Origin: GCA-003244245 sp963822695
GTDB lineage: Bacteria > Actinomycetota > Actinomycetes > Mycobacteriales > Pseudonocardiaceae
Direction of reading: 5' to 3'
DNA: 64,000 nt
Assembly (NCBI GenBank): GCA_963822695.1
Contig: CAWGJH010000013.1
Coordinates: forward strand, 62,001-126,000
A program made the translations under genes and the position numbers. The notes under the pieces were generated by a model, which did not search any database, was not told the origin of the DNA, and was given only the letters and a program-made list of their open reading frames with translations. Position 1 is the stretch's first letter; each line of letters opens with the position of its first letter. Positions 26,384-34,371 of the stretch are shown here, in pieces.

Positions 26384-27546
26384 TCGACGATCCCACCACC
26401 GCGGAGCTGCACGTCGCCCTCGTGGACCAACTCACCCAGCAGGGATTGATCAGCGACCCCAGGTGGCGGGACGCCTTTGCCGCCGTGCCTCGGGAAGCCT
26501 TCGTCCCCTACTATTTCCAGCCTTGCCGTGGACGGCCAGGCTGGCGGCTGGTCGAGGGTGGGCAGGAATGGCGCGTGGGTGTCTACGCCGATGACGCGCT
26601 CGTCACCCAGATCAACGGCAGCGACGACGTCGTCGAGGCCGCCCGCCGGGGCGAGACCGTCGAAGGCACACCTACCTCCTCGAGCTCAGCGCCCAGTCTC
26701 ATGGCCGCCATGCTGACCGCACTTGACGCCCACGACGGCCACCGAGTCCTCGAGATCGGCACCGGCACTGGCTACCACGCTGCCCTGCTGGCCCATCGCC
26801 TGGGCGACTCGAACATCACCACCATCGAGGTCAACCCGGCATTGTCCCGCCGTGCCCGTCAGGCGCTCGCCTCTGCCGGGCGCCACCCTACGGTTTACTG
26901 TGGCGACGGCGCCCAGGGAGTCACCGCACGCAAGCCGTATGACCGGGTGATCTCCACCGTCGCCCTGCCCCACGTCCCGCCCGCGTGGCTGGAGCAAACT
27001 CGGAACGGCGCGTTGATTCTTATCCCGCTGAGCTTCGCCGGGCACGGCGGGCTGATGGCACTGTTGGTCCGCGACGCCGCCGGTGGGGCGAGCGGGCGGT
27101 TCCTGTCCCAGTACGGCGGGTTCATGGCCGTCCGCAACGTGCCCGAGCCCGCAGCTCCCAAGATCCGGTCGCACTTGCTCGAGACCTTGCGGCCCACCCC
27201 CGTGCCATCCGATGCCCTCGATGACGGTCACCCGGCCGCCTTCTACCTCTCACTGCGCTGCCCCTGGTCCTACAAGGTCATCCAGTTCACACCAGACGAT
27301 GACCGCACCGCAGTCCAGACCTGGGGCCACAACACGGACGGCTCCACCTTCGTTCTCGTCGGCGCCAACGGCGTCACCCAGGCCGCCGCCCTCGGCCCTC
27401 TGTGGGATGAGATCGAGGCCGCCTATACCGAGTGGGACGAGCTCGGCCGACCACAACGCGACCGCTTCGGCATCACCGCAGGTCAACAACAATGGGTTTG
27501 GCTGGACAAACCCGACCACATCATCACCGACCTAGGTGGTCAATGA
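26380..27546 (+). CDS. PIMT-like O-methyltransferase of the graspetide system
   Basis: A 388-residue protein. The N-terminal about 230 residues are a protein-L-isoaspartate O-methyltransferase fold: FAAVPREAFVPYYF, the SSSAPSLMAAML substrate loop, the SAM motif VLEIGTGTGYHAALLAHRLG and IEVNPALSRRARQAL. The C-terminal 150 residues are specific to ATP-grasp-associated methyltransferases and probably grip the crosslinked peptide. In characterised relatives the enzyme methylates one Asp of the cyclised core, which then collapses to a stable aspartimide. It is coupled to tgmB by a GTGA overlap. No dedicated exporter or protease gene follows. Confidence 0.9.
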   Translation: MIDDPTTAELHVALVDQLTQQGLISDPRWRDAFAAVPREAFVPYYFQPCRGRPGWRLVEGGQEWRVGVYADDALVTQINGSDDVVEAARRGETVEGTPTSSSSAPSLMAAMLTALDAHDGHRVLEIGTGTGYHAALLAHRLGDSNITTIEVNPALSRRARQALASAGRHPTVYCGDGAQGVTARKPYDRVISTVALPHVPPAWLEQTRNGALILIPLSFAGHGGLMALLVRDAAGGASGRFLSQYGGFMAVRNVPEPAAPKIRSHLLETLRPTPVPSDALDDGHPAAFYLSLRCPWSYKVIQFTPDDDRTAVQTWGHNTDGSTFVLVGANGVTQAAALGPLWDEIEAAYTEWDELGRPQRDRFGITAGQQQWVWLDKPDHIITDLGGQ

Positions 27547-27574
27547 AGCAGCGCCAGCATCCCCATCGCCCGAG

Positions 27575-27724
27575 TTACAACGAGTAAGAAATAACCACCA
27601 ACTCCCAGTCCGGCTTCACCTCAAAAAGCAGCAGATGCGCTGGACGCCACGCGGCGCCCACCTACTACTCCAAATCCGCACCCGGGTCCTCAACGACCAG
27701 CTTGCCAGTGACTTCCGGCGTTGA
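27575..27724 (+). pseudogene. Transposase C-terminal remnant
   Basis: The frame contains LKKQQMRWTPRGAHLLLQIR, then TRVLNDQLASDF, a very typical transposase C-terminus seen in actinobacterial IS elements (I believe ISKra4-like, but the family is uncertain). Nothing of the catalytic domain remains. This is the only recognisable content of the 317-base gap between the methyltransferase and the next gene. Confidence 0.55.
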
Positions 27725-27863
27725 TACCCCAGCTTCACACGAACTCCGGATACCGCAGCGCTCGCCGCGTAGCCTCCCCCAAAATATGTCGCTCTCCGAC
27801 CTGGCGGATGCTGAGAATAGTATCAATCCCCCGTCTACACAACGGCGTTTCGCCCCATGCGAG

Positions 27864-29471
27864 TCAATCCTGCTGTACCACAAACCCCCGAGCCCGTTCC
27901 AAGAAGTCCCGCACTGCTGACACCTCGTCGTGTGGCTTCATCCGAAAGTAGAGGTCACGGAGAAGGCCAGCCCCTCGGGTCGCGTCCAGGGTCTCGGCCA
28001 AGTCGATCGACTGCACGCCCAGCCCGGCAGCGGCTTCAAGGTCATGTTGCTTGCCCGGCCGAGCCAGGGCATCGGCCAGTTGAGTCAGGTGGATCTGCCG
28101 GTCACGGACAAACGACTCTCCGAACTCGGAGATGCCCTCGTCAAGCAGAGCGGCCGCATGGTCAGCCTGCCCAAGTAGCAGGAGGCAATTGCCAGCGCTG
28201 ATTGTGATCGCCGCTGGGTTAAGCCAGTACAGCCACGGTGGATCGTCATCTGGCTTGAGTTGCTCAACCCGGGTACGCGCTTGGGAGATCGCCGCAGTGC
28301 ACGCCGAGGTGTCACGCAGGGTGGCGAAGGACAATGCCTGCCAAACATGCAGCTCAGCGAGCAGGGCTGGTGTTGCCTGCCCCCGCGTCCCAGCCAGGGC
28401 GGTCTCGATGAGCGTCACCCCCTCGGCGGGCTGTCCTTGGCGAGCAGCCTGGTTAGCCATGGTCGCCAGAATGTGGGCGCCCAGTGGCCGGTCATCGGCG
28501 GTATGAGCGGCACGCAGGCCCGCGACGTTGTAACGCTGCGCCAGCTCATAGTCCCCACCGTCACAGGCAGACCAGCCACATAACTGTCCCAACTCGGCGA
28601 GCACCACATGCAGCCCCCGCCCCGTGCGGTCGTCATACCGGGCCCGATCGAGCAGGCCAGCGACCCACGCGAATGTCTGCTGAGCCATCGCAAGTACGCT
28701 GCCGCCCCCGGCCACGTCATCCATCCGGCGTAGCTCGGCGACCATGGCGCTGAGCCGCCCGACCAGCTCACCCGACACCCGGCGCCCCGCCAACCCGGAC
28801 ACCAGCGGCTCGGGCTCGTGCACCAGCCACTGGTGCGCGGGAGCGGTCAAGGCCGGGCCAGTCAGGGACACGAACGCTCGCCGCTTCACCCGGCCATCAC
28901 CACCGCTCAGCACAACCGCCACCTCGACGGTACCCCGGTGGTTCCAGGGGGCGACGAGCACGGGGTCACGCTCGGGATCGTCGGCAAACTCACCGCGAGT
29001 GACACGATCGGCAGTTGCTGATTCCGTGGCAGCAGGCTGCTCCTCCGGCAGCAGCCGGAACCACAGCGACTCGGCCGGTATGCGCAATACCCGAACCCAG
29101 TGCTGCAAGGCATCGAGGTGGCGGATCGGTGCGCCGGTCTCAATCCGGCTGATTTGCGCCTGGCTCAAGCCCAGCCACTGGCCGAGCAAAGTTTGCGAGA
29201 TACCGCTGGTGCCATAGACCGCGTAGTGGTGGGGATGCGTGCGGTAGGCACGGGATATCCAGCCGATGTGCTGGGCATCGAAGGCCTGCTGGAATCGCTC
29301 AGCCTGCCAGAACTCGGCGGGCACCTGGGGTGGGACGATGAGCTTGTCCCGTGCGGCGCGCTGGCAGCGGGCGCACTGGTCCTCGCTGTTGTCCGCCGCC
29401 AACTGTGTGCCACAGCGGCAGTAGCAGCGCCGTGCCGGTCGCGATCCCACAATGCCCCCTTCGATCCACAT
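27864..29471 (-). CDS. XRE-family regulator with N-terminal Cys cluster and TPR-like domain
   Basis: A protein of about 535 residues. It opens with a zinc-ribbon-like segment, CYCRCG then CARC, followed by an HTH region (SQTLLGQWLGLSQAQISRIE) at about residues 90-150. The remaining about 350 residues are alpha-helical TPR-like repeats (LATMANQAARQGQPAEGVTL, LLLLGQADHAAALLDEGISE). Related proteins regulate neighbouring specialised-metabolite genes in actinomycetes. It converges on the graspetide operon, so a regulatory link is possible but unproven. Starts at 29558, 29501 and 29471 are possible; 29471 (MWIEGGIVGSRPARRC) fits the family best. Confidence 0.75.
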   Translation of the reverse strand: MWIEGGIVGSRPARRCYCRCGTQLAADNSEDQCARCQRAARDKLIVPPQVPAEFWQAERFQQAFDAQHIGWISRAYRTHPHHYAVYGTSGISQTLLGQWLGLSQAQISRIETGAPIRHLDALQHWVRVLRIPAESLWFRLLPEEQPAATESATADRVTRGEFADDPERDPVLVAPWNHRGTVEVAVVLSGGDGRVKRRAFVSLTGPALTAPAHQWLVHEPEPLVSGLAGRRVSGELVGRLSAMVAELRRMDDVAGGGSVLAMAQQTFAWVAGLLDRARYDDRTGRGLHVVLAELGQLCGWSACDGGDYELAQRYNVAGLRAAHTADDRPLGAHILATMANQAARQGQPAEGVTLIETALAGTRGQATPALLAELHVWQALSFATLRDTSACTAAISQARTRVEQLKPDDDPPWLYWLNPAAITISAGNCLLLLGQADHAAALLDEGISEFGESFVRDRQIHLTQLADALARPGKQHDLEAAAGLGVQSIDLAETLDATRGAGLLRDLYFRMKPHDEVSAVRDFLERARGFVVQQD

Positions 29472-29590
29472 CAATTCCGGGCAAGTGTAACGGGTTGCCA
29501 TCGCTCGTGATTCGGGCACCACGGGAGAGCGAGATTTCCTCGCTTTCGGTCGGTGCATACTCCTATGCGCCTTCCGGCATACAGTATGAC

Positions 29591-30769
29591 TCAGATATTC
29601 GTGTGGTGACCTACTAAAAATCCAGAACCAGAGATATGGCGAGCGGGCACCCCGCCACGAGCTGTCCAGGCGGCGCCGCGGACGATGGCTTCCTTGAACA
29701 GTGCGGCGGCGCGCCCGGTGAGCACCTCATTGCGCGGGGAGTCGTCGGCATGCACGAACTGGATCACGCCGTCCCAACGACCGAGGCTGAGGCATTGGAT
29801 CAGGTAGCGGAACCGGAGCGGCGTCGCGCGGCGCCCTCTCACCCGAGAAGCGATCGCGTCGGCCGCGTGCCGGCCGGTCGGAATCGCCGTCGCGCAGGCC
29901 ATTCGCAACTCTTTGCCATCCGGCCCGGGCACCGCCGCGGCATCACCGACCGCGTAGACATCCGAGTGGGACAGCGAACGCAGTGTGTCATCGACCAGGA
30001 CGCGCGCGTGGCCGTCAACGGCCAGTCCCGCCTCCCGTGCGAGCGAGGGCACCCGGAAACCCGTCGTCCACAGCACGGCGTCGACCCCGACGGAACCGCC
30101 GTCGGCGAGCACCACGCCATCTGGGTGCACCTCGACGACCTTCGCGTCGGCGCGCACGTCGATGGCTAACCGGTCGAACACCCGCCGCAGGTGCTCCCGG
30201 GCGCGCGGCGACAGCCATCCGCCCAGCCCTTCGCCGGTCAGCAGCCGCACTCGCACCCCGGGGTACGACTCGGCCAACTCGGTGGCAGCCTCGATACCGG
30301 TCGCCCCGCCGCCGACGACGCCGAGCACTCCCCCGCCGGCCGCCAGCGCCGACACCCGCACGCTGAGTTCCCTCGCATCATCGAATCCGGCGACCGTGAG
30401 CGCATGATCGGCCACGCCCGCAACCCCCTCGACGTCCGCCATGCTGCCGAGCGCATACACGAGCGTGTCGTACCCAAGAACGCGCGATCCATCCGGTTCG
30501 TCGATCCACAGCTCGTGACCATCCGGATCGACAGAGCTCACCCGCCCAAGGACGAACTCAACGCCCGTACCGCGCAACGCATCCCGCAACCACAGGTCGG
30601 GCACTCGTTGCCCCGCGGCAACCTGGTGCAGCCGCACCCGTTCTACGAACCGTGCCGCCGCGTTGACCAAGGTCACCCGGGCCTCGTCTGGCCGGAGTTG
30701 ACCGGCCGCCCGCACTGCCGCAGTGAGACCCGCGTAGCCGGCACCGAGAACCACAATGCGATGAGTCAC
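29591..30769 (-). CDS. FAD/NAD(P)-dependent oxidoreductase (NDH-2-like), ECF41 target type
   Basis: A 392-residue two-dinucleotide-fold flavoprotein: FAD-binding IVVLGAGYAGLTAAVRAA at the N-terminus, an NAD(P) site GVVGGGATGIEAATELAE in the middle, and the FAD-closing SDVYAVGDAAAVPGPDG. GTG 30769 has GGAG seven bases upstream and fits the Rossmann start; the frame open to 30904 is not family-like. It lies downstream of an ECF41 sigma gene. Oxidoreductases are among the conserved partner genes of ECF41 factors, which activate their promoters. The substrate is unknown. Confidence 0.88.
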   Translation of the reverse strand: MTHRIVVLGAGYAGLTAAVRAAGQLRPDEARVTLVNAAARFVERVRLHQVAAGQRVPDLWLRDALRGTGVEFVLGRVSSVDPDGHELWIDEPDGSRVLGYDTLVYALGSMADVEGVAGVADHALTVAGFDDARELSVRVSALAAGGGVLGVVGGGATGIEAATELAESYPGVRVRLLTGEGLGGWLSPRAREHLRRVFDRLAIDVRADAKVVEVHPDGVVLADGGSVGVDAVLWTTGFRVPSLAREAGLAVDGHARVLVDDTLRSLSHSDVYAVGDAAAVPGPDGKELRMACATAIPTGRHAADAIASRVRGRRATPLRFRYLIQCLSLGRWDGVIQFVHADDSPRNEVLTGRAAALFKEAIVRGAAWTARGGVPARHISGSGFLVGHHTNI

Positions 30770-30905
30770 CGACCGTCTCCTCTCACACACGGCGGCAATC
30801 CGCATCAGGGTGCCGCCGTCAACTGATGATGTGTCACCGCGTGAACCGGCCAGCTCGTCGGTCCCTGACACGACCGGGACAAAACCAGTAGTGCGTTCTG
30901 TCACA

Positions 30906-31796
30906 TCAGCGCGAGTATTGCGCGGAGATGAACGTCAGCTTGTCCGGATTGACGATGGTATGCACGGCCCGGACGCGCCCACCGGCCAACTCCAGCACCA
31001 TCACCCCGAGCAGGCGGCCGCCGGCCGCACCCAGGATGCCGGGTTGCCCGTTCACCTCGGCTACCGTGATCTCCAACCCCGGCAGCGGTCGCGACATCCA
31101 GCCACTCAGGTAGCGCGCGACCTTCTCAGCGTCCCGGACCGGGCGTCGAGCAGCAGCGGCCTTGCCACCGCCGTCGGCCCAGGCGACGACATCGGCGGCC
31201 AGCATGCGCTCCAGCCCGGCCAGGTCCCCGCCCCGCGCGGCGGCAAGGAAGCGTTCAGTGATCCGGCGCCCCTGGTCCGGTGAGGCGTCGAGCCGCGGCT
31301 GTTCTTTTCCCACGTGAGCGCGGGCACGCCGATACAACTGCTGCGAATTCGCCTCCGTCAGATCAAGAATGCCCGCGATCTCCCGGTGACCGTAGGCGAA
31401 CGCCTCCCGCAACACGAACACCGCCCGCTCTGCGGGGGTAAGCCGCTCCAGCAGCATCAGCAACGCAAGCGAAACGGACTCCCGCTGCTCGACGGTCTCC
31501 ATCGGGCCAAGCGGAGAACCCGCGGTCAGCACCGGCTCCGGCAACCAGGGGCCGACGTAATCCTCCCGGCGAGCACTGGCCGAGGTCAGCCGGTTGAGGC
31601 ACAGATTCGTCACCACCTTCGCCAGCCACGCTGCCGGCGTCACGACCGCGGCGCGGTCAACCCCGTTCCACCGCAAGAACGTGTCCTGCACCACGTCCTC
31701 AGCCGCACTCGCCGAACCCAGCAGACGGTAGGCCAACGCGAACAACCGTGGCCGCTGAGCCTCGAATTCGCGCACGTCATCTGGCACCGCTGACAT
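30906..31796 (-). CDS. ECF41 (SigJ-like) sigma factor with SnoaL-type C-terminal domain
   Basis: A 296-residue protein. Sigma2 (FALAYRLLGSASAAEDVVQD) and sigma4 (LLERLTPAERAVFVLREAFA, with YGHREIAGIL) are followed by a SnoaL_2-like extension. All three ECF41 landmarks are present: WLPEP in the linker, DGGGK in the C-terminal domain, and NPDKL at the end. In this family the extension replaces an anti-sigma factor and tunes activity. ATG 31796 removes 16 Arg-rich residues of the longer frame. The partner oxidoreductase is 137 bases downstream. Confidence 0.93.
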   Translation of the reverse strand: MSAVPDDVREFEAQRPRLFALAYRLLGSASAAEDVVQDTFLRWNGVDRAAVVTPAAWLAKVVTNLCLNRLTSASARREDYVGPWLPEPVLTAGSPLGPMETVEQRESVSLALLMLLERLTPAERAVFVLREAFAYGHREIAGILDLTEANSQQLYRRARAHVGKEQPRLDASPDQGRRITERFLAAARGGDLAGLERMLAADVVAWADGGGKAAAARRPVRDAEKVARYLSGWMSRPLPGLEITVAEVNGQPGILGAAGGRLLGVMVLELAGGRVRAVHTIVNPDKLTFISAQYSR

Positions 31797-31799
31797 GCA

Positions 31800-31815
31800 C
31801 CGACCATACGGTCGG
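31800..31815. promoter_or_regulatory. Inverted repeat in the sigJ-like / vapB divergent region
   Basis: CCGACC and GGTCGG flank a 4-base centre directly upstream of the ECF41 start codon, in the 64-base divergent region shared with a TA operon. It resembles TetR-type half-sites. No TetR gene is adjacent. Confidence 0.35.
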
Positions 31816-31860
31816 GTCGGTCGAGTTCGAGCACGGTAGCTCATCGGCTACAGTTGTGAT

Positions 31861-32124
31861 GTGACAGAGATTGCGTTGCGGGAGTTGCGCAACAACACCA
31901 GCGAGGTGCTGCGCCGCGTCGAGAACGGCGAGGAATTGGACGTCACCGTCAACGGCCGCCCGGTCGCTCGACTCGTTCCGCTGCCCCGCCGACGCACATC
32001 GTTGAGCTGGGATGAAATCCGTGCTCACCAAGCTGACCCCGGCTTGCTTGCCGAGCTGCGTGAGATGCTGGGCGACGAGACGACAGCCGACATCGAGGAT
32101 CCGTGGGAACGGCACTCGCGCTAG
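31861..32124 (+). CDS. vapB: Phd/YefM-type antitoxin
   Basis: An 87-residue protein with a GTG start. The N-terminal Phd fold reads IALRELRNNTSEVLRRVENG, followed by VTVNGRPVARLVPL. The acidic C-terminal tail (LREMLGDETTADIEDPWERH) would bind and block the PIN toxin. It overlaps the toxin gene by 22 bases. It is probably self-regulating from the short divergent promoter region shared with the ECF41 gene. Full length and intact. Confidence 0.9.
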   Translation: MTEIALRELRNNTSEVLRRVENGEELDVTVNGRPVARLVPLPRRRTSLSWDEIRAHQADPGLLAELREMLGDETTADIEDPWERHSR

Positions 32125-32492
32125 CCGACACTTCCCTGTTCGTCGCACTCGAGCATGATCGACCGTTGCGCGCCGAACCACCCACGTCGCTCGTCGTATC
32201 GATGATCACGGTCGGCGAGCTGCGATCGGGCGTGCTGAGTGCCGCCGACACGGCGACCCGGGCGGCCCGGCTACGAAGCCTGGCCAAGGCGCTCGAATCG
32301 GAGCCGCTGCCAATCGATGACGGAGTGGCGATCGCCTGGGCCGAGCTGCGAGCGCGGTTACGTGAGTCGGGTCGACGCCTGGCGGTCAATGACTCCTGGA
32401 TCGCGGCGACGGCGATCGCGCACGGGCTGCCACTGGTCACCCAGGACCGCGACTACACCACTGTGCCCGGCCTGACCGTCGTCACTCTCTAG
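32103..32492 (+). CDS. vapC: VapC-type PIN ribonuclease toxin
   Basis: A 129-residue PIN domain. The acidic active-site residues lie in LADTSLFVALE (first Asp), MITVGELRSGVL (Glu), and VNDSWIAATAIAHGLPLVTQ followed by DRDYTTVPGL (later Asp residues). It is a metal-dependent endoribonuclease that targets tRNA or rRNA in this family. GTG 32103 is the start given the operon overlap. Intact, and one of few complete TA pairs in this window. Confidence 0.92.
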   Translation: MGTALALADTSLFVALEHDRPLRAEPPTSLVVSMITVGELRSGVLSAADTATRAARLRSLAKALESEPLPIDDGVAIAWAELRARLRESGRRLAVNDSWIAATAIAHGLPLVTQDRDYTTVPGLTVVTL

Positions 32493-32534
32493 CGGGCGTC
32501 ACGGTCATTGGACAGCACCGTATCGACACCATGT

Positions 32535-33586
32535 TCACGCCGCAGAGCGCTTGTGCCCTTCACCTTGGTACCGTCCGCAATAGGCGGGCGACTTGAAGAT
32601 GGTAGCGAAGGCCGCAGGACCGTGCCGCTGGTTGAGCCAGTCCGACAACTCTGCAAGCGATCCACTGATCATACTGGTGATAATAATCCGGTGGAGATCG
32701 TTGGCTTCCTTCCGTCCGATTTCTCGCAGAAAATACTCGTAGCGGGTACCGACACCACTGGCATAAGCTCTCATATTCGTCAGGAACCGCTCAGCGTCTG
32801 GCTGATCGGCGAGCGCAGTCCTTTGGAGCGGATCCTTGAGCACGTTAATGTCTGTTTCATCGAGCAGGCCGGTTTCGTCGCGGAACGCGAAGTAGTCCGT
32901 CCCCAAAATGTCAGGATGCGGCAGGCCACTCGTTGAGTGGCCTGCCGTGTAACCATCCGGGCTTCTCGGTCGGTCGCACCTTCCATAACGATGCCGAGGT
33001 TGCGTGCCGATCGGTCAATAGCTCTGTCAGATGAGGAGTAAGTTCGGCCGTCGTTTTTACAGAAATTGATGCCGTACTGGGCACGCCCGATCTCGTTTCC
33101 CGTGCTCGTGTTCCACATCCGGTAGCGGCGGTAGGTCCCGAAATGCAGACAGTCGTGGGCATAGGACCGGAGCAGGTCCAAGGCCGCTATTCGCGGAGAT
33201 CGCGTCCAGTTAGTAGTCAAGTCGCCGTACACGGTGATGACAGCTGCCATCTGCATGTGGCGGTAGCCCTGGTTCGGATAGTGGAACCCGCCGAACGCAG
33301 CAGCCTGGGAGGAGCCCGTGCCAACCCACACCCGTTCCATGGGCAGCAGACGGCGCAGGCCCAACGTTGCGTACCGGCGGACCAGGATGACCCAGCCGGC
33401 GTTGAAGACGTCCAGATCGACCAGGGGCGCCGAATGGCGCAAGACGTCGGACAATGTGGCGAAGCTGAGCTCACTGTGATGGTGATTCAGGTCGGGACTG
33501 GCCCGCAGGGCGGTAAGTCGTCCCAAAAGTTCGTGCTGCGCTTGCCTGCTACCGCTGAGCCGTTCGTTCGGGGCCAAGCAAGTCAT
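32535..33586 (-). pseudogene. Unknown protein with HDxxH motif, frameshifted
   Basis: Two frames together make a protein of about 350 residues. The first (start ATG 33586, GAGGGGG seven bases upstream) holds SYAHDCLHFGTYRRYRMWNT, an HDxxH motif that could bind metal, and SARNLGIVMEGATDREARMV. The second resumes as GTDYFAFRDETGLLDETDIN and ends FATIFKSPAYCGRYQGE. The switch lies near 32905-32940, beside a perfect 13-bp hairpin. The gene overlaps the Nudix gene upstream by 38 bases, so the two probably form a unit. I do not recognise the family. It could also be two genes separated by the hairpin. Confidence 0.5.
32919..32947. repeat. Perfect 13-bp hairpin inside the frameshifted gene
   Basis: CGGCAGGCCACTC, GTT, GAGTGGCCTGCCG: a 13-bp perfect stem with a 3-base loop, strong enough to act as a terminator or a ribosome roadblock. 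It coincides with the reading-frame switch of the gene above. Confidence 0.8.
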
Positions 33587-34076
33587 TTTGCGACCCCCTC
33601 GATCGATCCGTTCTGGGGGTATACCAGGAGGCATTTTTTTCGATCATGAGTCGATGTGCGTCCAGAACACCGAGCGGAAGCTCGTCGAGCGCGAACCACC
33701 GCGCCTCGAGGACCTCGAAGGAATCGAGTGTGAGAACCCCGCCAACCAGCTCCGCGGCGTAGGCCACTTCGAGGCGAAGTTTGTACCCGCTCTTCATATT
33801 CACCAGTTGTCCAACTGTCACGTCGAGCCCGGTCTCCTCTTTCACCTCGCGCACCACCGTGTCCTCGAAGCACTCCCGCTTGCGGGCGTATCCGGTGGGC
33901 AGGCCCCACTGCCGTCCAGACGGCCACATACGGTGCCGGAGAAGGAGCACCCGGCCATCGCGATCCCGTACCAGCCCCGTCACCCCGACCATGAATTTGT
34001 CGTGAAAGACCCACAGCGCGTACCACTGGCTCGGGCCGCGCAGCCACCGCCAAATCCGTGCGAGCAGTCCGGACAT
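33549..34076 (-). CDS. Nudix hydrolase
   Basis: A 175-residue protein. It has a short amphipathic N-terminus (MSGLLARIWRWLRG), then the Nudix fold with a complete Nudix box, GYARKRECFEDTVVREVKEE ending TGLDV (GX5EX7REUXEEXGU), and downstream strands (VAYAAELVGG, WFALDEL). It hydrolyses a nucleoside diphosphate linked to an unknown moiety; the substrate is not predictable. The 3' end overlaps the start of the HDxxH gene by 38 bases. Confidence 0.92.
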   Translation of the reverse strand: MSGLLARIWRWLRGPSQWYALWVFHDKFMVGVTGLVRDRDGRVLLLRHRMWPSGRQWGLPTGYARKRECFEDTVVREVKEETGLDVTVGQLVNMKSGYKLRLEVAYAAELVGGVLTLDSFEVLEARWFALDELPLGVLDAHRLMIEKNASWYTPRTDRSRGSQNDLLGPERTAQR

Positions 34077-34371
34077 GGGATCTCCCTCGGGCTAGTTCCA
34101 CTGGACGACAGCGGCCGACGTGCAGACCGGTCACACTATCCGCCACCCTCGGAACGTAGCGCGTCCGGCCGCTACTTCCCGGCCATTTCCGATCTTCAAT
34201 CTGTCGCGAGTTCATACCGAGCTTGTTGTCGTCGGTGTGGCGGCCCAGCGCTATCAGCCGGTCCCGCTCACGGGGCCGGTAGTGCCGTTCGGGTACGCCG
34301 AGCATGGGGTGACCGTGGCTCACCAACCACAGCGGGTGTTGCCCCGCAGAAACGGTCCCCCTGATGGGCGG

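Noticed and set aside
30770..30905. Exact ECF41 autoregulated promoter (TGTCACA-n16-CGTC)
   Set aside because: Only partial matches (TGTGACA, TGTC) are present with unsuitable spacing. Mentioned as a possibility, not annotated.
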